In this document: piece after piece, positions 1 through 12,100 of the stretch | How the letters are laid out: every line of letters begins with the position of its first letter | How positions within the stretch are numbered: position 1 is the stretch's first letter | Assembly (NCBI GenBank): GCA_947247005.1 | Contig: OX365951.1 | Coordinates: forward strand, 32,354,899-32,418,898 | Direction: 5' to 3' | Length of the DNA: 64,000 nt | Source: Spisula solida | Taxonomy: Eukaryota > Mollusca > Bivalvia > Venerida > Mactridae | Made by a program: the position numbers and the translations under genes | The notes under the pieces: model-generated | What the model saw: only the letters and a program-made list of their open reading frames with translations | The model's database searches: none | What the model was told of the DNA's origin: nothing

Positions 1-805
1 GAAATCTTGGTATGCAAGTTTGTTTCTTATGTTTTAATATATTGATATAATGCACCTAAGATAATGAGAAAGGCGGAAAAAATAATTTGTGATAATCCAC
101 AAGTGTGGATTAATCAAGTGTGCATTATTGCGGATTTAACAGTGATGTCTTTACTATAAAAATGACCATGTTTTAATACCTCTTGAATGTTACATGCAAT
201 TCTGTCATTATAACTATCAGATTTGCCATTTTAACAAGTTAAAAAATTCTAACGGTGTACAATAACAAAAAGTAACAATGATTAATGAGTACCAAGTAAA
301 ACGAGGGACAAAATTTTGTGAGATTTGCAAATTAACATAATAATTCATTATTTTCTAAAATTGAGCCACTGAATACCAATGGAACAGGAATACACTGACA
401 CATTTCCTCTCCAATGTACCGAATGCATTTATCACACACTCCTTGCAGGCTATGCTTTATCTGAATTTTGTATTAATCATCATCTTAGGAAACAGTGATT
501 TATTACATTCTGATTCAACCCTTGCTCTATTAAACCATCTCTTAAATCATGTGCAGTTAGGCAAGAATAACAATATTCTTAGATTGGCATCCCCTCCATA
601 CTAAGTATGTTTTCACCGCCCATTCTAAACACTGTAGTTTCTTACTCCTCCCCTCCAATCCATAGTTGTCTTACTCTGCCCCCCCCGACCCTTAATACTT
701 ACGACCTTCTAATTCTAAGCCAGCGATTTGCCCAGAAGGTTTATCTTGTTCATATCTAGATTTAGTCTGGTCACTTATAAGTTATAATGACTATGTGCAA
801 TAGGA

Positions 806-1346
806 CCTGTACCCCCACTAAATGTCAATGGGGGACATGCATGTAGGTTACCCCCTCTCAATGTTAGTGGGGACATGCACTTATATACATGTACCCCCAC
901 TCAATGTCGATGGGGGACATGCACATATATACCCTCACTCAATGTCAATGGGGGACATGCACATATATACCCCCACTCAACGTCAATGGGAGACATGCAC
1001 ATATATACCCTCACTCAATGTCAATGGGAGACATGCACATATATACCCTCACTCAATGTCGATGGGGGACATGCACATATATACCCTCACTCAATGTCAA
1101 TGGGGGACATGCACATATATACCCCCACTCAACGTCAATGGGAGACATGCACATATATACCCTCACTCAATGTCAATGGGGGACATGCACATATATACCC
1201 CCACTCAACGTCAATGGGGGACATGCACATATATACCCCCACTCAACGTCAATGGGAGACATGCACATATATACCCCCACTCAATGTCAATGGGGGACAT
1301 GCACATATATACCCCCACTCAATGTCAATGGGGGACATGCACATAT
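806..1346. repeat. 38-bp minisatellite, about 14 copies
   Basis: A tandem array with a 38-bp period. The unit reads roughly CCCCCACTCAATGTCAATGG, then GGGACATGCACATATATA. Units differ at few positions (CCCCC/CCCTC, AATGTC/AACGTC, GGGGG/GGGAG), so the array is young or homogenised. Because 38 is not a multiple of three and the unit lacks stops in all frames, three overlapping long open frames run through it. They are by-products of the repeat, not genes. Confidence 0.97.
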
Positions 1347-1632
1347 GGGATAATGATCTAGCAATTAGTTGGTAATGGCCTTCATATATTGTTGAATCTG
1401 TATGAATGAGGATCTTCACACAGTCAGTAAATCATCTTCTTTTTCCCAATACATGCACTTGAATACTCACTTACCATAAATCATCTGTAAGCTCTTAGTG
1501 CCATACTGGAGAGCGTTACAGGAGTGCGTGAAGTATTTTCTATTTAAATATGCCAAGTAATAATTTTGAGAAGTTAACATTTGAATTTTTAATGGCATCA
1601 TAATGTGTAAGTGGTGTAGAAATAATGGCTAA

Positions 1633-1925
1633 CATACATGCCGTGTTTCACAGACCCTGTTGCGTGAGATTGGTGATGAAAATGCAGGAAATTTCATTAA
1701 AATGAAGGTGATTTTCTTTAAATTAATGAAGTTTGAATGCAGTTTTCACTTATTTTACTCTAATGACATGCTTCATGAAGCAATTTAAACTAATATTTGT
1801 GATCATTTTCATAATGTTAACAAAACATGTTAGGCTCCAATATGTCCAAGAAATGCGTGAGATTTTATCAGTTTGCCTCTGATCATGTGGAGTAGTTTCA
1901 AATGCGTGAGATCTGGCATGTATGG
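1633..1925. repeat. Dispersed repeat, copy 1 (GCGTGAGAT family)
   Basis: It begins near ACATACATGCC and ends GCGTGAGATCTGGCATGTAT. A second copy lies at 21923-22266 with the same order of blocks (CAGACCC, GCGTGAGATTGGTGATG, TTCATTAAAA, ATCTGGCATGTAT). ATACATGCC at one end and GGCATGTAT at the other are inverted, so this may be a small non-autonomous DNA transposon. No ORF. Confidence 0.7.
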
Positions 1926-2893
1926 GCTATAAATTATGCCATTTTAAAAAATTTGTTAACATTGCCTCTAGCATAAATTTCAGCATACAAAAAATTAAAA
2001 CTATGAAATTTCTATACTACATGTATAATAACAAAAACTTGCTAATATTTCAGTGCACCAAAAGCTAATATTTTGTCTCGCAAAAACATCCATTTTAACT
2101 TTTCTTCACAATTCCGTGTAACAGCACAACAAAAGTTTATTTAGGTATTTCCTCTCCTAATGCTAACTCAGTGCATGGAGGTCAGAACAGAAAGTACCTG
2201 TGTCAGGTACTCGTATTCAATTTTGTGGTTTTTGGGAAACAATCATAGGTAGTGATTGGGCGATGTAGAGTTAACTAGTACATTTGCATGAGGCTATTAC
2301 CTCCAACATTCTCCCATTTATGCCTAAAGACCTAAAATCATAATAATTTTGATAATTTACCAATTGATAGTTAACTAAACTGAGAGTATTTCTTAGCATT
2401 TTCTCAGAAAGATAAGGCTTTGTACAGTTGAACCAATGTTACAAGTGCCTGAACTATTACATAAATGTGCCTTTTTAAACAGTAACCTACAGTAAGCTGA
2501 CATAATTATTCACTGCTACTTAAATTTTAGTTTATATCTTGATATAGGTAGGATGCAACCTCTCTGTTGCAGCCCTTCCCTTGAGCAACAACCCCTCTTT
2601 AGCAATGTGATAATTTTGTTCCAGAAATAACCAATTACTATTACTTTTACCTCTCCAGACCAACAACCTCTGTACAGCAACAAAGCATTGTTTCCCAAAT
2701 GTTATGCTATTCAGAGGTAATACTGTAGTACCTTTAGTACAGTAATGAGTAAAGTTAATGTTGCAAGAACGTAAAATATTGGGTTTTAATTGATAATTAC
2801 AGCTGTACTTACTTAGTAAGTTTGTTGAGCTTGTGTTTCTTAGTTCATTTGTTATTGAATTCATTCACCAAAACATGTTTTTTTCTTTTGCAG

Positions 2894-4742
2894 GTACATG
2901 TACTTCTTTCAAGTACCATTCGTCCCAGAATTTGTGTTCCGCTCAAATGATTTAGCATATGTTGACCGACTTATGAAAAGCCTCAAACACAATAAGCCAT
3001 CAGCAGAGGATGTGGAGGCTTACAAGTATACCTACTCCAAACCAGGTATGCAGTCTTGCCTTATTTGATTGTGATAGAAGAGAAAAATCTGTGTCTTTGT
3101 TCTGATACAAACATTTTAACCCAATAACTCATCATGGGTTGTTACACCTAATTAGGAGGACACATCTTGTAAATATTGAATTTAGATTCTATTCATTCCG
3201 TTTCTTACGGGGTGCTAAATGTTGCCTATGGGGTTTTACAAACAAAAGGATGAACAAAAGAATGTCAAGTCAGTGAGAACGTCCGTCCGTCCTGGTTAAC
3301 CCAAATTGACCATTTCTTCTAGCATTAATATGGCTTGATACAAAGCTTTCATACTTGCTTGGATGTTGTATATGAACACTCTCCACCCGCCTGTATCATC
3401 TTACTCCATTTTGACCTTCACCTTGACCTAATTTTGGACTTAGACTTATTGAAACTCCAAATTTTTAGTTAACCCAAATTGACCATTTTGTCTGTTATTG
3501 ATATGACTTGCTACAAAGCTTTCATACTTGCATCCATTGATGTTGTATTTGAACATTCTCCACACACCTATATCACCTAACCTCATTTCAACCTTCACAT
3601 TGACATTTTGGACTTAAGACTTATTAAGTGCCCAATTCTTGGTTAACCCAAATTGACCGTTTCGTCTTACATCATGTCCATCAAGACTTAGCCTTCAAAT
3701 TTGGCATACTTGTTTACCATCATAAGCCCCTTACATTATCAAAGCCATGTAACACTATCCAACATTTTAACAAAGTTATGGCCCCTGATTGGCTTAGCTT
3801 TTTTATGGACAAGGCTTCCATGGGGGGCATAAGCGTTTATTGAACGCAGTCTTGTTTTTACTAAAGTACTATATCTACTGGCAAGTTTAATTGTAACAGT
3901 CATACAAAAAATTAATTGATGCACAATGTTTTCCTTAAGTTTTCATCCCCTATTTCATAAAACTCAAACCATTTCCTATAAAAACAATTGGAAGTCTTGA
4001 AATTGTTTTGAAAATGTCCGTAAGGCGTAACACATAGCTTATGACATCATAAAACCGGAAGTTCACTTTGTTCTAAATTCGTAACACAGTCGGCATATTT
4101 ATAGGCTTGTACCGACAGAAAGGTAAGCAACTCGTGACCTGTCAATTTCACTATGGTTGCTTATCTGTGAGATTTTGTAAATATCAACAATTTTGTAATG
4201 TATTTTGAGTTTGTTTTATAAAGGGATGCATTTTAAAGCCTCTCAGCAGTAAAAGATCTTGTCAGTGCCCCGAAAGAGCGAGAATCAAAGCAACTGCTTA
4301 GTGAGTAGGTCTGCATGTATTATGCCAAAATAAAGTTATGTTATGTATGCAAGTATGTTCAAACAGATCACTATTACTGATCTATGTGTAAATGGAACAA
4401 CGACTCAATGTACACTTAAAAGTACTTCAAAATCATTTAAATACAAACTTTCAAATCAAGATTTATACTGGTATATTTGCAGGTGCCTATAGCGGACCAG
4501 TGAATTATTACCGTGCTGCATTTAGCGCATCTAATGCACCTAACATGACCAAGATACAGGCACCAACATTGATTATATGGGGAGAACCAGACATGGCATT
4601 GAACACCGAGCTTGCAAACCTTGCTAAAGCATACGTTGATGATGCTACAGTGAAAATAATTAAGAATTCCAATCATTTTGTTACCATTGATACACCTAAT
4701 GAATGCAATGCTGCTATCCGAGAGTTTGTCGACAAGCAGTGA
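2894..4742 (+). CDS. Epoxide hydrolase (EPHX4/EPHX3-like), last two exons
   Basis: This is the C-terminal part of an alpha/beta-hydrolase-fold epoxide hydrolase. Exons are 2894-3045 and 4483-4742, with acceptors TTTTGCAG and ATTTGCAG and donor GTATGC; the junction is in phase and completes a Gly codon. The first exon encodes the lid region (QVPFVPEFVFRSNDLAYVD), matching the QVPW-PEFMF lid of vertebrate EPHX4. The second has the conserved SGPVNYYR segment with a lid Tyr, then PTLIIWGEPDMAL with the charge-relay acid, and SNHFVTIDTP with the catalytic His. It ends REFVDKQ and a TGA at 4740-4742. The nucleophile Asp exon lies outside the window to the left. Family members hydrolyse epoxides to diols and are usually membrane-anchored at the N-terminus; substrate unknown here. 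EPHX3 versus EPHX4 cannot be settled from this part. Confidence 0.93.
3295..3660. repeat. About 174-bp tandem repeat inside the epoxide hydrolase intron
   Basis: GTTAACCCAAATTGACC recurs at about 3295, 3468 and 3642, giving a period of 173-174 bp. Other blocks repeat in step (ACAAAGCTTTCATACTTGC, GAACATTCTCCAC, ACCTTCACCTTGAC). Just before it are the words GTCCGTCCGTCC, and the style (TTGACC blocks plus CCGT/GGAC tracts) matches the bivalve-type intronic repeats elsewhere in the window. Confidence 0.8.
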
Positions 4743-5452
4743 AAAAGTTCAATTTGATCAATCAAGTTTATATTTTGTCGATTTTGTTAAAGATGTAGGT
4801 ACACTATAGGTATATCATCTCCAGAAAGGTGATCATTACTTACCTTAAGTGTGCAGCTACCTAGTAATAATGTTCATTTTTGTAAAAAGAACTTCACAAT
4901 AGCATATAATCAAAGAGACCAATGTTTTTTGTCAGTATTTTACACTTTTTATAAACTATGCATTATGAGCTAGTCCAAACTTGTAGGACTATGGGTACTA
5001 TTGTGATATGTCTTCGCCTATTGTCTGCAAACTCTGTTTCTGTTGTCTTTTTTAACTAAACAAATTAGTCAATCTTGCTCTAATACTACTGTAACAGAAA
5101 TTATCCTAACCAAAACTACTGAAATTCTCTGAATTTATTGCCCTGGCAACTAGATAAAGAACTTGGCAACTAGATAAAGAACTTTACAAAAAAAAATTCT
5201 GTAAAATTTATGGTCAGACTTTTTAATGATTAAGATTCGATTTGTGAACAGAATGTTTGTACATAAAATGCGGTGTGTGTATTAATATTATTGATAGCCT
5301 GTAGGTAACAAAAGGGTATGATTGTTACGCATGCTCACCGATCTGTACAGAAATTATGTACATATTTTGATTAAAACAGATTTCAGTATAATTTGTTTTC
5401 AGGGCAAACAATTTTATACACACAATATTATAGTTATCTAGTTATTTAGTAT

Positions 5453-5800
5453 AGGGCTTAAAATAAAATATTGTTTGTTTCCCCATCCCCTACCTACCCG
5501 GTTAAAAAGGGCCCTACCCAAAATATTTTATTGCCCAAATTGAAATAAAAATTTTTTTATTAAAATTAGATGTGAAAATTTTATTTTTTTGTTTACTGGC
5601 TTCTTTCTTACCAAAATTTAAGACTGTTGGTCTTCACCTTAGAGTTAATTCTAAATTTCATTATTTGTATGTCTTAACCAATAACTATCATACTGAAAAA
5701 AAAAAAAAAAATATTTACCCTACCTACCTACCCATTCTAAATTTGCTAGGGTCGGGATGGGGAAACCAAGAATATTTTAAGTTCGGCCTAGTGTATATGT
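5453..5800. repeat. Palindromic repeat, GTTTCCCC family, copy 1
   Basis: One side reads AAAATATTGTTTGTTTCCCC with CCTACCTACCC; the far side reads GGTCGGGATGGGGAAACC then GAATATTTTAAGTTCGGCC, so the ends are roughly inverted. Poly-A/poly-T tracts lie inside. Relatives with the same GTTTCCCC, CTAGGGT and AAAATATT words occur at about 12440-12560 and 13210-13370. Confidence 0.6.
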
Positions 5801-6673
5801 TTACAATGTATTCAGGTATTAGCTTTAATTTGTTTATACATGGTTGTTCTTATTCATGTTTATATTATTGCTTCATTTATTAGCTTGACCATTCCAAGTG
5901 TAAGGAGAGTTATTGCGCTTACTCTGGTATTTCTGTTTACTGTGGATAAAGTTGTGTTTGTTATCATCTTGGTAACAAATTAACCTGGTCCTCTTACCTA
6001 CCGGGTATATGTAGCAGAATATACATGTTGGTTTTTCTCTAAGTCTTTGGTTTATGTTTTCATAACTTGGAGCTGGCAAGATTATTATAACTAGTGAGTG
6101 CATGATGAATTGAAAAACTGGCAAGGTTAGAAATTGATAGTTTCTACGCAAGAAGCTGGTAATATACCAGGAGAGAATAGTCTTTGAAATAAATGCATCA
6201 ATAACAGCATCAAGGCGACATGCAAAATCATTTAAATAGTTGAGAGTTGCAAACAATTCTTGTTACTTGTGTGGATTATAGTGTGATTGGTTATACTTTA
6301 GTCTATGAACGATAGTGTGTCAGTTTTCTTTGATTGTGTTTCATTAGTTATAATTATTATAAATATTATAATTTATTAAGAGATTTTCAAATTACATGAC
6401 ACCGATATTCAGCAGTGTGTCGTACACCAAGTGAGTGTAATGGTCTCAATAAGGTTAGAACAATGATGTTGTCCTGATGCATTAAAGCTCAAAATGTATG
6501 TACTCCTGATATCCTAATAGAAAACTACAAACTGGTCTATATATGTAACATTTTGTTGTTGTTTTTAATTTACTTGCATGAATGAAATTCCCGAATCAGG
6601 CTAAAAATTAAATTGTTTGTTTATTCAACAGTATTATTGAAATAGTTTGTTTTACATGTTGGTAATTTATGTA

Positions 6674-6850
6674 CAGTCAGGTCTCGATACAAGTCGGCAG
6701 TTTATTCCCAAGAAAAATGTTATTGTAAGGGATATGTCAGTATACTGCATTGATAGACATTTTAAAAACATACACACATGCATATCCCCATGAAATTATG
6801 TCAGTATATGAATTTGTCAGAATATCGGGTGTCATATCGAGACCCGACTG
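6674..6850. mobile_element. 177-bp MITE, TA target, pogo/Tc1-like ends
   Basis: It starts CAGTCAGGTCTCGATACAAG and ends TATCGAGACCCGACTG, flanked by TA on both sides. Inside are repeats of GTCAGTATA. CAGT-type ends and TA duplication fit a non-autonomous pogo/Tigger-like element. A sister of 174 bp is at 31138-31311 with near-identical ends. Confidence 0.85.
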
Positions 6851-7084
6851 TATAGATGTACATCATGTATGTTGTTGAGTTTTCAAGTATTATATATTCA
6901 CAAGTGTTGTGACAATGTTGTTGCTTTCATATCGATCAACATGACAGTATTTATGCTTTACATGTACATGTATGTATAAATATCTGCCATCAAGGTGCTA
7001 TGGTGTTATTGTTGTATTTAAGAGGAGTATTGTTTGTAAATACTGTGTTGTTTCTTTTACCAGTATTATGTTCAAAAGCTGTTT

Positions 7085-7090
7085 AATAAA
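7085..7090 (+). terminator. Candidate polyadenylation signal AATAAA
   Basis: AATAAA in GTTTAATAAAGACTATAAA, 2.3 kb after the epoxide hydrolase stop codon. It is a good match to the hexamer, but its use is not shown and an earlier hexamer exists near 5462. Confidence 0.35.
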
Positions 7091-7658
7091 GACTATAAAT
7101 TAGTTTATAACCAAATCTGATCAATCATAGTATTGATATTTTGGGTCATTGATATACAGTGTGCTTGTGTTATTTTGACGTTGTATTAAATGTAATGTAT
7201 CATTCCTATGGTTTCTGGAACGTAAATGGTTTTATTTTTGCACATGCAGTTATTTCACTCAAAAATATTTTTCAAAAAAAATGAGAATTTAAGTATTGCC
7301 TGAACCCCTCTTTACATATTTAAAACAAAACATGGCAAGTAGTCATTGCTTATTTCCATCTTAACATTCTTTTTATATAGTGACCTTTTTCTCCTCAAAT
7401 CAATTGGAATTCTGATGGGCCAGTCTATAAATAGCATTCCACGAATCACTGTTTCTGCTGGTTAGAAAAAAAGTTATATGTACGAAATGTTGACAGCGAA
7501 TTGACTTTAAGTGCGGACCCCACTCTTATGGACGTCTTTTTTGGATGTTCTATATGTCATAATATAGTTCCCAAAACAATAGGTATTCCTGAAACCATAG
7601 GAAAGAAGGATGTGCGCTTGTAAAAATGGACTGGAGTAACTACAGCGACTATCTTGTT

Positions 7659-8278
7659 ATGTTCATCTCTGGTGTTACTATGGCAACATTCATCCCAGGT
7701 GTTACTATGGCGACCATCATGTTGTCATGTTCATCCCTGGTGTTACTACGGCGACCACCATGTTGTCATGTTTATCTCTGGTGTTACTATGGCGACCATC
7801 ATGTTGTCATGTACATCTCTGGTGTTACTATTGCAACCATCATGTTGTCATGTACATCTCTGGTGTTACTATGGCGACCATCATGTTGTCATGTACATCT
7901 CTGGTGTTACTATTGCAACCATCATGTTGTCATGTACATTTCTGGTGTTACTATGGTGACCATCATGTTGTCATGTACATCTCTGGTGTTACTATTGCAA
8001 CCATCATGTTGTCATGTACATCTCTGGTGTTACTATGGCGACCATCATGTTGTCATGTACATCTCTGGTGTTACTATTGCAACCATCATGTTGTCATGTA
8101 CATCTCTGGTGTTACTATGGCGACCATCATGTTGTCATGTACATCTCTGGTGTTACTATTGCAACCATCATGTTGTCATGTACATTTCTGGTGTTACTAT
8201 GGCGACCATCATGTTGTCATGTACATTTCTGGTGTTACTATGGTGACCATCATGTTGTCATGTTCATCTCTGGTGTTA
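7659..8278. repeat. 41-bp minisatellite with 82-bp alternating order
   Basis: About 15 copies of a 41-bp unit (CATCTCTGGTGTTACTATGG then CGACCATCATGTTGTCATGTA). In the middle of the array copies with TATGGCGACCATC alternate with copies reading TATTGCAACCATC, so the real unit of spread there is 82 bp. All three + frames are open across it, giving false ORFs of up to 233 codons with a 41-residue repeat. Confidence 0.97.
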
Positions 8279-9189
8279 TTACAGAGACATTGTATTCTTG
8301 GAAATAAATTTAGAACATTACTTCAGTGTCTACTTTATAATGCCCAGCTCATTAGCCACATTGGAATATCTGAAGTTAATTCTGAGATCACTATCGGCCC
8401 TTGCACAAATTCCATCTCAATTTATTGACAAATGAATAAATCAGAATAGAATTGAGGGCTGGTATTCACATAACAACTTAGTAGAAAACTTGGAATTTTC
8501 TAAAAAAAAACAAACTTAAAACTATGGAAATATTTCAGTTTTTCACTATGATGCTCATTGAATACCAGCCCTGAGCAGAGAAAACGACCAAAGTTACCCA
8601 ACAGAAATTTAGTAAAAGATTTTTAATTGAAGACATTGCCATGTATGCTTCTAAAGTACATTTTGCACATATTCAACAACTCATAAAATAATATTTTACT
8701 TAACACTATATCTAAACAACACACCAATCAATAATTTGCCCTACTGGTCGGAAGGCTGGCTTAGCCAAAAGCATTATTTAGGAGGGGCTGGTGTTTAACC
8801 AGTTGGGGATTCTCTTAATAATTTTACTGTCTTGTATATCTCCACTACCCCCACCCCCCAAGGCAAAATACTGATCATTGCTTAAATTTGAGACTGCTAG
8901 AATTTGCTTTTTAAAACTAGCAACAGGTTTTACAAATGTTAAATGGGTTCCAGATCAACAAGCTTAAATAAACACAGCCGGAGTCTTGATTGAGATAAAT
9001 CTGGATTATTTAAACATGCTGGAAATTCTTATACAATCATGGAACATAAGATACACTAAAGAGTGTGTATCTACAAGTCTTCACAGATGTTACAGCTGTA
9101 GTGAATACAGTCCTCACTTCCAGACAAACATGTACAGTATGTTTATACTGAATACAGTCCTCACTTCCAGACAAACATGTGCGGTGTGT
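8279..9189. other. Intergenic stretch and 3' flank of RSL24D1
   Basis: No exon is seen. Near the RSL24D1 stop, a 47-bp unit is duplicated in tandem: GAATACAGTCCTCACTTCC begins at 9103 and again at 9150. The unit ends in GTTTATACT, which in the second copy overlaps the stop codon (TAA at 9192-9190). The rest is plain AT-rich sequence. Confidence 0.6.
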
Positions 9190-12100
9190 TTATACTTCTT
9201 CCATTCTCTCATCATCATCTTCTTCAATAACTTCAACCAATTTCTTCTCATGCTTCGCTGATCTCGCTGTAATAGATAAAAGCAGGAAGTTACACCATGA
9301 ACACAATTTGTATTCAAGTTTCAATCATACCTGTTTATATAAACAAACCTTTTAGATTGCTATTAGAGTGACACAGTGGGCAAGTGGTTACGTGCTTGAC
9401 TATGCATTGAGAATCAACCCATAAGTTAAAATTTAAACTTTGTATGCATGTTTCTTGCAGTGACATGAAGTACAGTGGGCAAGAACCATTACTCCATCTT
9501 GTGCCTTTTTGAATGAGTCCCCTTCTATTTATTTTATCATGATATTTAGCCTCGACCTTGTGCAATCTTAGAATGATTCCCCTTGATTGATTTTATTGGG
9601 GCATTTCCTGTCCGGAGCAAAACCTTGTCACTTTAAGTTTGAATAACTAGATAACTCTGCAGGTCGGATGCTTTGCACGATGCCAAATATTTTATGTATA
9701 CGCACTGTCAGACGACACATACGAGTCCTCGCATACCTTTTATTCAGTTATATACCACTGCCGATTCACCAAACCCAGTTTTCATGAACTTAATTCTAAC
9801 CAGTACTAAATTAACCTTCCACAAGGAACCAACAACTGCTCCACATGTGGAAGAAAATCAACATTGGTGTCAAAATCAAAGAGGTTAAGGTCGGGGCTTT
9901 TATAAGGATTGGTTGGGAAACCAGGAAGAAATGTTTGATAGTCAACATGCTACATACCTGCTGGTGACTTGATAAGATGAATATGTTTCTCAATCTCTCT
10001 CTTGTCAGCCTCCTTCCGTAATTCTTTACCTTTCTTTAATCTGAAAAATTATTAATTTCATGCGAATCAAAAGCTGTAACAAGAACTATCTCGAACAGCG
10101 GGCTCAACTATTCTCAGCGCCATGCTTGGATAGTGTAATAATCAAAGCAACAAAACTAAGCTTTGCTACTCCCGTGTCATGGTTAGGGTCATGATTATGA
10201 AGCAAGAAGTCAAATCATTTTGAAAATATTTGAGGTTGTACCTAAACTTTAATATGGATTTCCATGTCAAAAGGACAGAGAATATGCACAAAATGCTTCA
10301 TAGAGTTACCTACTCCTGTGTAGAGGTCATGGTGGTGAACAAGTATGCAAAGTATCAAAACATATGTGAATGAACTTTGAAGATATCAAAAGTTGTACCT
10401 GACCTCTAACTTGAGCATTACACCGATGCCAATGCTCAGGTGACTGATATAGGTCCCGATATTCTTTGAATAGTGGAGCTAAATATTTGACAAAATATCA
10501 ATCTTGTTATAAATGTATATTATACCTACCAAGTACCATACTCTGAACAATTAATGGTTCGGTAGTAACAGTTCTGTTTATTCTATTCTGCACCAACCCT
10601 TTATCTAAATAACCCATGGACATGAGGTACAGTGCTGTGCCACAAGTGAACGTCCAAACATAATTTCGAAAAAGGCGCTTGTTTTTGAGAGTGGTAACTA
10701 AATGAAGTTTGCCCTTTAAAACATGTAGGGACTGCGTCATTTAGACCATCATATTATCTGTCTAAATAATGACGTCATATCTGTCGCAATAAATGTCAAA
10801 GATGCGTCTTTAGTGTGCTTTCGCTTTGAGGTAAACGCACAATGTGACATGTTGGGAAGGCAGAATGAACATGACCCTGACACAAAATAAGCCTCCATAT
10901 AACTGTACTACTCAAGAATCAGTTCACTTATGGCATGGCGCTGTACATGTGTTGACATGTAACTGCAATAGGAACCACTTACCATTGTAAATCTGTCTAA
11001 ATATGTCACATTTCAGATATACTTGAATATGTAATAGATATAGTACTAGTTATTCGTCAAAAGTGTCTTCTTACAAGGGTTATTGTACAGTTTTGTGAGG
11101 ACAAAGAACATAATTGTCCGAGGCGAAACAGTTTTCTTATAGCTCACAAAAGTGTCCGCTTACGAAAATAATGTACACTTTTTGAATGGAATCAGTGGGC
11201 GTGTCGGAGTATAAATGTATATATAAAGACTAAAGTATGTTAACTTACCTGTTCAAAATAAACTGATTTTGTCTTTTTGTTTTTATTTCTGTAATTCTTT
11301 GCATGGCTTTCACTGTAACATAAATGAGCAGTTATTGCAAATGATTGAACTTGTTGTTTCCAGACAAGGTATTAAATCAAATGTACACAAAGTTAAATAC
11401 CGGTACCCCATCACATGTCATCAAACTCATTTTCAGTATGTTCAAAAAATTGTTGTCACATTTAGGGGGAAGGTGTCTGGGCCATGCTTGGGGAAATTCC
11501 CGAGTGGAGCTAAATGGAGAGTTTTACGTTAAGTCAAATATTCCTTTAATGCCATTGAAAGCCCAATAAAAGAAACAGGTGTGGTCCAGGGAATAGAAGC
11601 AAATGCTAATTTTACGGGTAATCAAATTACCCCACATTTATTTTTCCTGACCGGTATCATGAATTTAGTTGTGTATGAATCTTTAGCACCGACAACAACA
11701 TTGATATGATTTGTATCCGTTTAGACTGTGTGGTTATATTTTGTAATGATACAATCCATTTACATTCTAAATGATATTGCTTATGCCATGGCTTTACTTA
11801 GGCCTATTTAATTGATTTTGATAAAGGATGGAGGGGAACAGAGCCAAATAACACCAAATAATTCAGCTAAAAAAACTGTTTATGAACTACATGGACGGGC
11901 TTGAATAAGTTTGATTCAATGAGAACGGTACTCTTAGACTTTAAACATGTTTAAAATGTTCCCCATTCTACAAATAGAACGGAGTGACAAATTACTAAAA
12001 ACGATTTTACATACTATGAACAAAACTGTCATATGTATAATGTAAGTCTATAATTTCAGTCTATACCTGTATTTGACCATAATTCTCTGTTATATTTAAC

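Larger units (their letters stand above)
1..2893. other. Left flank: intron of epoxide hydrolase gene
   Basis: No coding exon is recognised here on either strand. The stretch precedes an exon that begins with a splice acceptor at 2893, so it is most likely intron of the + strand epoxide hydrolase gene. It holds a 38-bp minisatellite (806-1346), a dispersed repeat (1633-1925), and at about 686-735 one arm of a repeat also seen at 18066-18292. The small open frames in 2516-2864 have no recognisable protein features. Confidence 0.5.
4743..7110 (+). other. Probable 3' UTR and 3' flank of the epoxide hydrolase
   Basis: AT-rich sequence follows the stop codon with no further exon seen. AATAAA occurs at about 5462 and at 7085-7090; the latter sits in a cleaner context (GTTTAATAAAGAC). 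If the distal site is used, the 3' UTR is about 2.3 kb and includes two repeats, at 5453-5800 and 6674-6850. The extent is inferred, not seen. Confidence 0.4.

Noticed and set aside
822..1375. Three overlapping ORFs of 154-179 codons
   Set aside because: They are the three frames of the 38-bp minisatellite; the unit has no stop in any frame.
4392..4742. A 116-codon single-exon gene starting at 4392
   Set aside because: The first 30 codons are intron; a splice acceptor at 4481-4482 joins the real part in phase to the exon at 2894-3045.
7626..8428. ORFs of 97-233 codons
   Set aside because: Frames of the 41-bp minisatellite, not genes.
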